Positions 59,016-64,000 of a stretch of DNA of 64,000 bases are shown one piece after another. How positions within the stretch are numbered: position 1 is the stretch's first letter; every line of letters starts with the position of its first letter. The stretch is from positions 1 to 64,000 of IMG/VR virus record IMGVR_UViG_3300031857_000018; one strand, 5' to 3'. Made by a program: the position numbers and the translations under genes. The notes below the pieces were generated by a model that ran no database searches, had not been told where the DNA came from, and saw only the letters and a program-made list of their open reading frames with translations. This stretch comes from a virus.

Positions 59016-62000
59016 TTATGACCAAGTACCGGTTTCATTTATAGAAATCCATCCAGCAATAGAGCTACTACCAGGTGCTAATAATTGTATCGATGCATAT
59101 TGTGTTGATGTTGTCCTCGAAGTATCTGCGGCTGCAGAACCAGCAATATATATACCACCGGTTATAGTAACAGTGCCTGTTTGTCTGTTAATAATTCTTA
59201 TAATACGGCCGGCGTCTGCATCAGTTGGTGTTCCTAAATCAATAGTCATTGTTCCTGATGAATGATTGCAAATAATAATACTATCCGAAGTTTCCAATGT
59301 AATATCTGGTGATCCGCCGGTTGCTGTTACCACGCGTTGCCCGTAATGTGTAGCTCCGTTAATTAATATTCTACGATCTTGTCCATTAGCTGAACCAGAT
59401 ACTGCAATGTAAGGTCTAATAGCAACGCTGTTATTGGTTATCGTGTACGATTGCCCCCAATTTCCTAAAGTTCGATTGCCGATTATCGTAGCTGTTGTAC
59501 TACTTACATTAGCTGGGTTTATATTCAATTGACCATAAGAATTATTTTTTAATTGTATTCTAGGTTGATTTACACCAGAGCCGCCGGCAACTCCGGAGCT
59601 GGATATAGTTAAGATACCTCCATTGGTGTCACCATCACCTATTTTCAAATTACGTTTAAACGAAAAATCTAAAGGGTTTTCGGTGCCAGCAGTAATGAAA
59701 TATGAATCGCCTGTGTTTCCAGCAGTTACCAATGTTATTACAGCTGCTTCATCTAATGTTATTTGATCATATGTCGTTGGCGGTGCTGTACGATTAAAGA
59801 ATGTGTCTAAAATTTTATTTTGAAAAACCGTTTCCAGAATAAAATCTATTCGTTCTGTCGCGCCAATACTAGGTAAAAGAAAATCTCCTATAGGTCTTGA
59901 TAATGCTATATTTACTCGTACTCTGCGTACAATTTCGCCACCTAACGATCCATCCATTACTATTCGAACTGCCGGGGTGTTGGTAAAATCGTTTTCGATA
60001 TAATTTTGCAAATATGAACCAGAATTTGCATTTGTAATTATTACAGTTTTATCACGTATTACATTTGCTAAAGCAACACCAGTAAATAATGCGTTGCTAG
60101 CAGTAACGTTTCCTTCTGCTGACAAATGAAAATTGCTAGCTGAAATTTCAATATTTCCATTAGCCCCGCTTATAAATGGCGCAGGATATTGTCCAAAGAA
60201 GAATTTATCCGTACGTACATCAATTTCACTGTCTGTGGTACTATATCTAAAATAACTTGAAGTATTTGCATATAATTCTAAACCAACGCCGCTATACGGC
60301 ACTCCCCCTTTAGTTCCCAGAGAACCAGATAAAGCAGATCCACTCCACAATAAGAAGCCAGGAAATCCTGCAGTAAAGCCTTCATATCCTAATGAACGAA
60401 TAAATCCAGTATTCTTATATCCGGATATAGCAACTCCAGTTTCTAATGAATCTGCTACATATAAAGAACCGGTGAGCATTGAATAATCACCATCGATATA
60501 TCGGTTACCTCCTGCCCAATCTTTGTTATACACATAACTAATTTGTTTGCTTTTTTCTCCATTAACATTGTAATACTCTGCTTTGAATGTTAATTGGTTT
60601 TTAGATTTATGTGCGGTTGGAACTAGGGTTCGTAGTCTGGTGTAATTAGGAGAATATCCAGCATCATTGTCAGTTGTAGTTCGAATATCAGCAACCTGCC
60701 ATAATCCTTCTTCTGCTACAAGTAGTAATACACCATCACCATCATGATCTGCAGTAAAATTAAATACGGTATCATCCCAACGCTGTGATGTTTCTGCAAT
60801 TTGCAATTCACCGACACGTTTTCCAAATTTAACTGGAAATTCCTGATTAAAATAATCTGTAGGATTATAATCAAATGCACTGCCTGATAAATACAAAGAT
60901 AATTTTGCAGTGGATGACCCAGATACTGTACCTATAGCATCCAATGTAATTTTATACTCAGAATTCGCAATAAATATCCCATTGTATGCAGAATTAATTT
61001 TTGCAACTGTAACTGAATTCAGAGCAGATATATTTGCAGTATTTTGTATTAACATGGAATTGTTAAGTGATTGGGTTGTCCATGTTAATATTGGAGCTGA
61101 TGATACTGCACTGTTTACATATGTGATGCCTTGCCAATATGTATTAATAGTACTTTGAGTAACAAACATACCAATACTGGTATCCGGATATAATGATGCA
61201 GTGCTAGCAATAAACATTTCTGTTTCATCTAATTCAACATCATTTAATAGTTCCCATGTACCAACCGTGCCTGTGTTGTTCATAAACACTTTAACTCTAG
61301 AAACATCTCCGGTTGCTGGATCTAATCCTTTAATTTGCATTAACGCAAATGATTCAGAATTCTGAGTAGCTACATATTCCGGTGTTGCTTCATATGCAAT
61401 ACTATAAGAACTTGCTGCAAATTCTGTATATGTATGTTGTGATATGCTTTGGCTACTATACGCCGTATACTCTGTGTCTAATAAGGCTACGGTTCCGGTT
61501 AATATCTTTTTAATCGTACTGGTGTACGTAGTTGTAGATATAGGGAAATTGGGCGTAGGCGTTGGATTAACAGGCGATGGTACAGTTAATGTGCCTGTAC
61601 TCATATCATTTGTAAATGTTCCACCGATTAACTCAATAGCCGGCTGATTGTTATATAAAAAATAACGAACCGTACCAGATGAATATGTAGGAAATTGTCC
61701 TGCCGGAGAATATACTCGATCTAAATGAACTCCGACATTTTCACTGATTACTAGTTCCGGAATTTGTTCAAAAATAATTTCAGATATATTTGATACATTC
61801 GGATTAACCGGGACTGTGCGTGTCCATTTTATATTTGATTTACCTTGCCAATCTGCGGGAACATTGATAGCTTCGCCAGTAACAGTAATAGTACAATCAC
61901 CAGGCGATGTTTCTTCATAAATAAAGATTGCAATTACACGGCTTTTATCTTCATCAATAAAATTGACAATTTCAGAATAAATTGGATCGCCATTGTAATC

Positions 62001-62195
62001 TAATACTTCAATGTTTAAATATGATCCAGGGCGTAGATTTGTTGGATGTCCTCGAAGTTTGAACAAGTTCTTACCAGCAGTTAAGCGTGTAGGAAACTCG
62101 GTAATTTGGAAGTAATCAGGTGATGTTAATGATGTATCTTCAAACCAAACCGGAACAAATTGTAAACCCTTATATACTGCTTCTTTACGTTTCAT
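59016..62195 (-). CDS. Large virion fibre or structural protein, 1059 aa
   Basis: A beta-rich, Thr/Ser/Asn-rich protein. The N-terminal 120 residues look like stacked small beta domains (FPTRLTAGKNLFKLRGHPTN). The centre has SMLTGSLYVADSLETGVAIS, a fibre-type segment, and the C-terminus (about 880-1059) contains ITISSSGVAG and IICNHSSGTMTIDLG, typical of phage fibre ends. It is not an enzyme by sight. It lies at the start of the late cluster, upstream of the ligase fusion. Confidence 0.65.
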   Translation of the reverse strand: MKRKEAVYKGLQFVPVWFEDTSLTSPDYFQITEFPTRLTAGKNLFKLRGHPTNLRPGSYLNIEVLDYNGDPIYSEIVNFIDEDKSRVIAIFIYEETSPGDCTITVTGEAINVPADWQGKSNIKWTRTVPVNPNVSNISEIIFEQIPELVISENVGVHLDRVYSPAGQFPTYSSGTVRYFLYNNQPAIELIGGTFTNDMSTGTLTVPSPVNPTPTPNFPISTTTYTSTIKKILTGTVALLDTEYTAYSSQSISQHTYTEFAASSYSIAYEATPEYVATQNSESFALMQIKGLDPATGDVSRVKVFMNNTGTVGTWELLNDVELDETEMFIASTASLYPDTSIGMFVTQSTINTYWQGITYVNSAVSSAPILTWTTQSLNNSMLIQNTANISALNSVTVAKINSAYNGIFIANSEYKITLDAIGTVSGSSTAKLSLYLSGSAFDYNPTDYFNQEFPVKFGKRVGELQIAETSQRWDDTVFNFTADHDGDGVLLLVAEEGLWQVADIRTTTDNDAGYSPNYTRLRTLVPTAHKSKNQLTFKAEYYNVNGEKSKQISYVYNKDWAGGNRYIDGDYSMLTGSLYVADSLETGVAISGYKNTGFIRSLGYEGFTAGFPGFLLWSGSALSGSLGTKGGVPYSGVGLELYANTSSYFRYSTTDSEIDVRTDKFFFGQYPAPFISGANGNIEISASNFHLSAEGNVTASNALFTGVALANVIRDKTVIITNANSGSYLQNYIENDFTNTPAVRIVMDGSLGGEIVRRVRVNIALSRPIGDFLLPSIGATERIDFILETVFQNKILDTFFNRTAPPTTYDQITLDEAAVITLVTAGNTGDSYFITAGTENPLDFSFKRNLKIGDGDTNGGILTISSSGVAGGSGVNQPRIQLKNNSYGQLNINPANVSSTTATIIGNRTLGNWGQSYTITNNSVAIRPYIAVSGSANGQDRRILINGATHYGQRVVTATGGSPDITLETSDSIIICNHSSGTMTIDLGTPTDADAGRIIRIINRQTGTVTITGGIYIAGSAAADTSRTTSTQYASIQLLAPGSSSIAGWISINETGTWS

Positions 62196-62213
62196 TCACT
62201 GATATTCTTTTAA

Positions 62214-62223
62214 ATATAAATAT
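62214..62223 (-). promoter_or_regulatory. Late-promoter-like ATATTTATAT box
   Basis: Overlaps the stop of the gp46-like gene and ends 18 nt before the ATG at 62195. Confidence 0.6.
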
Positions 62224-64000
62224 CAGTTGTGTGAAATCTGGCTGAATCCGTTTAGTTTGTTTACTTCGATTAAGTTGTCGACCATATCTCGCATTGAATC
62301 GACGTGTGAAATGATTATGGAGAAATCAAATTTAATTCTGAAATAATCAAATAGATTAACTACTGCAGAAATATGTTCTGTGTCTAAACTTCCCCAACCT
62401 TCATCAATTGCAATAAAATTAGGACGTGGTAGTGCTGATACATTGATAAGTGCTATGCGAATTGCAAGTGATGAAATAAATCGTTCCATACCGCTTGTTA
62501 ATTCCAATGGCCAGAAATTATCTTCATCATAAATAATATACCCGTTGATATTCTTACCGTCGCTCTGAAGCACCATGTTAAAATCAACTACCTGATTCAG
62601 CACATTGTTAATTTCTGCTTCAATCTTTGGCATTGCTTTTGCAATTAACTCGTATGGAACCCCATCACGTTTAACTGATTCTAGATAATATTCGTATGCT
62701 TTGTATTCAGTCTCTAGTTGTTTGTATGTGTCTAATGACTCAATTGCTGTTTTCTTTGTGGTCTTAGCAACTTCAATTTTACCATGTTTACTACGAATTG
62801 TGTCTGTAATTGTTTTTATTTTAATCGTAGCTGAATCAATTGATGTTTTTAACTTGTTAATTTTTTCATCAATTAGTTCATTATGTGTTATTGCAGTGGC
62901 ATTAGCTTTAAATGATTCTTGACGTTCTAAACATGTTTCTAATTCTGATTCTCGAGTTTGTAATTCGCCTTCAATGATTTGAATTTGCAATTCTTGTTTT
63001 TCAATTGCTAAACGCTTTGTTTCATGTTTTTGTTTTAATATTGCTAATGCATTGGCATCTGTTCTAACATCTGAATATGTTGAAATTGTTGTTTTTAATT
63101 GTAATTGGGTCGCAGATAATTCAGTTAATATGTCTCTATCTGCAATAATCGTATTTTGTGCTTCAATTGCATTTTGTACGAAAACGTTAGATACACAGTA
63201 TTTACAGTTCGGATCATATTCATGGTCGGAAAGGTGATTAATTTTTTCTTGTTTTGCATTGATAATTCCTTGTTGTTTTTTAATACTCGAATCTATCTGT
63301 GCTAATTCCTTTTCGAGTTTTTCTAATTGTTGAAGTTTATCTGATAAGTCCGTTTCATTGTACTTGCGCTTATCTTTTTTAATGATTAAGTATTCACTTG
63401 TTAGTGTTTCTAAAGTCGTTTCTTCGGTTTCAATATCAGCTTGTAATTGTGATATTTTTTTAGTTAACTCAGTTTCAATTTTAGTTAATTCATTAATATT
63501 AGGCCCTGTATATGTTGTTGGCTGTTTTGTTTGAATTAAGTCTACAATCTCATTTTGATAATCATTGCGCTTTTCTTGCAATTCATCTTCTTGAGTTTCT
63601 AATGAAGTTATATCTTGTTGATTGTTTGAAATAATAGTATCTGCATCATTGATAATAACATCAAAATCTGTTTTCTTATATGATTTTAACTTACCAGCAG
63701 TCTCTTTAATTTCATCGGATGCTAACTGATAAAGCTGTTCGAATACCGTAATATCTAAAAACTGTGAAAGAAGATCTTTGCGTTCTCTTTGTGACTTTTC
63801 AATGAAGTTATTGTTGTCTGCCTGCAGTGAAAATGCAGTTAAAATGAAATCATCATAAGTTCCTAAATAACGGCGGATCGATTTGTTTGTGTCACTACGT
63901 TCTTCACCATTTAGGTTTTCTGTGTCAGTATAAAAATCTACTAGCACTTTAACGTGACCATTCTTCTGCTTGATTCCATTGCGTTCAATAGTGTAAGTAA
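62223..64000 (-). CDS. 46: gp46 / SbcC / Rad50-like recombination subunit, 5' end outside the window
   Basis: The frame is open to the right window edge, so the Walker A part is missing (an internal GTG at 63947 is not the true start). Seen are long coiled-coil arms, a zinc hook DPNCKYC in the middle, the ABC signature LTSGMERFISSLAIRIAL and Walker B FIAIDEGWGSLD, then IIISHVDSM with the H-loop His. It would pair with a gp47 nuclease to process DNA ends for recombination-dependent replication with UvsX and gp32. Confidence 0.92.
   Translation of the reverse strand, partial: TYTIERNGIKQKNGHVKVLVDFYTDTENLNGEERSDTNKSIRRYLGTYDDFILTAFSLQADNNNFIEKSQRERKDLLSQFLDITVFEQLYQLASDEIKETAGKLKSYKKTDFDVIINDADTIISNNQQDITSLETQEDELQEKRNDYQNEIVDLIQTKQPTTYTGPNINELTKIETELTKKISQLQADIETEETTLETLTSEYLIIKKDKRKYNETDLSDKLQQLEKLEKELAQIDSSIKKQQGIINAKQEKINHLSDHEYDPNCKYCVSNVFVQNAIEAQNTIIADRDILTELSATQLQLKTTISTYSDVRTDANALAILKQKHETKRLAIEKQELQIQIIEGELQTRESELETCLERQESFKANATAITHNELIDEKINKLKTSIDSATIKIKTITDTIRSKHGKIEVAKTTKKTAIESLDTYKQLETEYKAYEYYLESVKRDGVPYELIAKAMPKIEAEINNVLNQVVDFNMVLQSDGKNINGYIIYDEDNFWPLELTSGMERFISSLAIRIALINVSALPRPNFIAIDEGWGSLDTEHISAVVNLFDYFRIKFDFSIIISHVDSMRDMVDNLIEVNKLNGFSQISHN

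Noticed and set aside
62223-63947. A complete 574-aa gp46-like gene starting at the GTG 63947
   Set aside because: The frame is open beyond it to the window edge and the Walker A region is absent, so the true start lies outside.

Overview
The window is one contiguous piece of a large, AT-rich, T4-like contractile-tailed phage genome (myovirus). Every supported gene lies on the minus strand, genes are tightly packed (many TAATG or ATGA stop/start overlaps), and no gap is longer than about 200 bases. No tRNA, integrase, insertion sequence, homing endonuclease or CRISPR array was seen. The virion genes are recognisably T4-type but diverged: terminase gp17, portal gp20, prohead protease gp21, scaffold gp22, major capsid gp23, neck gp13/gp14/gp15-like, sheath gp18, tube gp19 and gp26-like. 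The host is probably in Bacteroidota. The phage-borne ribosomal protein bS21 (47375-47620) has the flavobacterial-type C-terminus, and the small secreted protein at 54237-54608 has a signal peptide ending SYGQ, as is common in that phylum. This host call is inference.

Layout in transcription order (high to low coordinates). 64000-62223: gp46/SbcC-like recombination subunit, its 5' end cut by the window edge. 62195-56493: a large fibre-like virion protein, then an 831-aa fusion of a nucleotidyltransferase with a nucleic-acid-ligase-like domain. 56462-44485: DNA packaging and head module, including a possible lysis pair and bS21. 44380-40389: PhoH-like ATPase and neck proteins. 40389-31995: host-recognition region with two long repeat-rich fibres (one with about 25 SHAEG-type repeats) and three tandem LamG-like lectin paralogues. 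31628-20791: sheath, tube, gp26-like gene with a likely programmed frameshift, tape measure and baseplate proteins. 20754-16011: a divergent family A DNA polymerase and several unknown proteins, two of which share one N-terminal leader. 15915-9544: replication and recombination (gp32-like SSB, RecA/UvsX, RNase H-like nuclease, DnaB/gp41-like helicase) and a class II ribonucleotide reductase. 9299-15: FolE, QueD, QueE, thioredoxin, GroES-like, family B DNA polymerase, a nucleotidyltransferase, a glycosyltransferase and a DpdA/TGT-like transglycosylase.

How it works together. FolE, QueD and QueE would make 7-carboxy-7-deazaguanine from GTP, and the DpdA-like enzyme would insert a 7-deazaguanine base into phage DNA. 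The glycosyltransferase and nucleotidyltransferase beside it suggest possible further decoration. Late genes are repeatedly preceded by an ATATTTATAT box 6-40 nt upstream of the start codon, a candidate late promoter that is the reverse complement of the T4 late box. Strong UUCG-type terminators follow the sheath and major capsid genes. Several small proteins encoded near the head genes, and the 17-kb cluster, carry T4-like capsid-targeting leaders with (L/I)xE cleavage sites for gp21.
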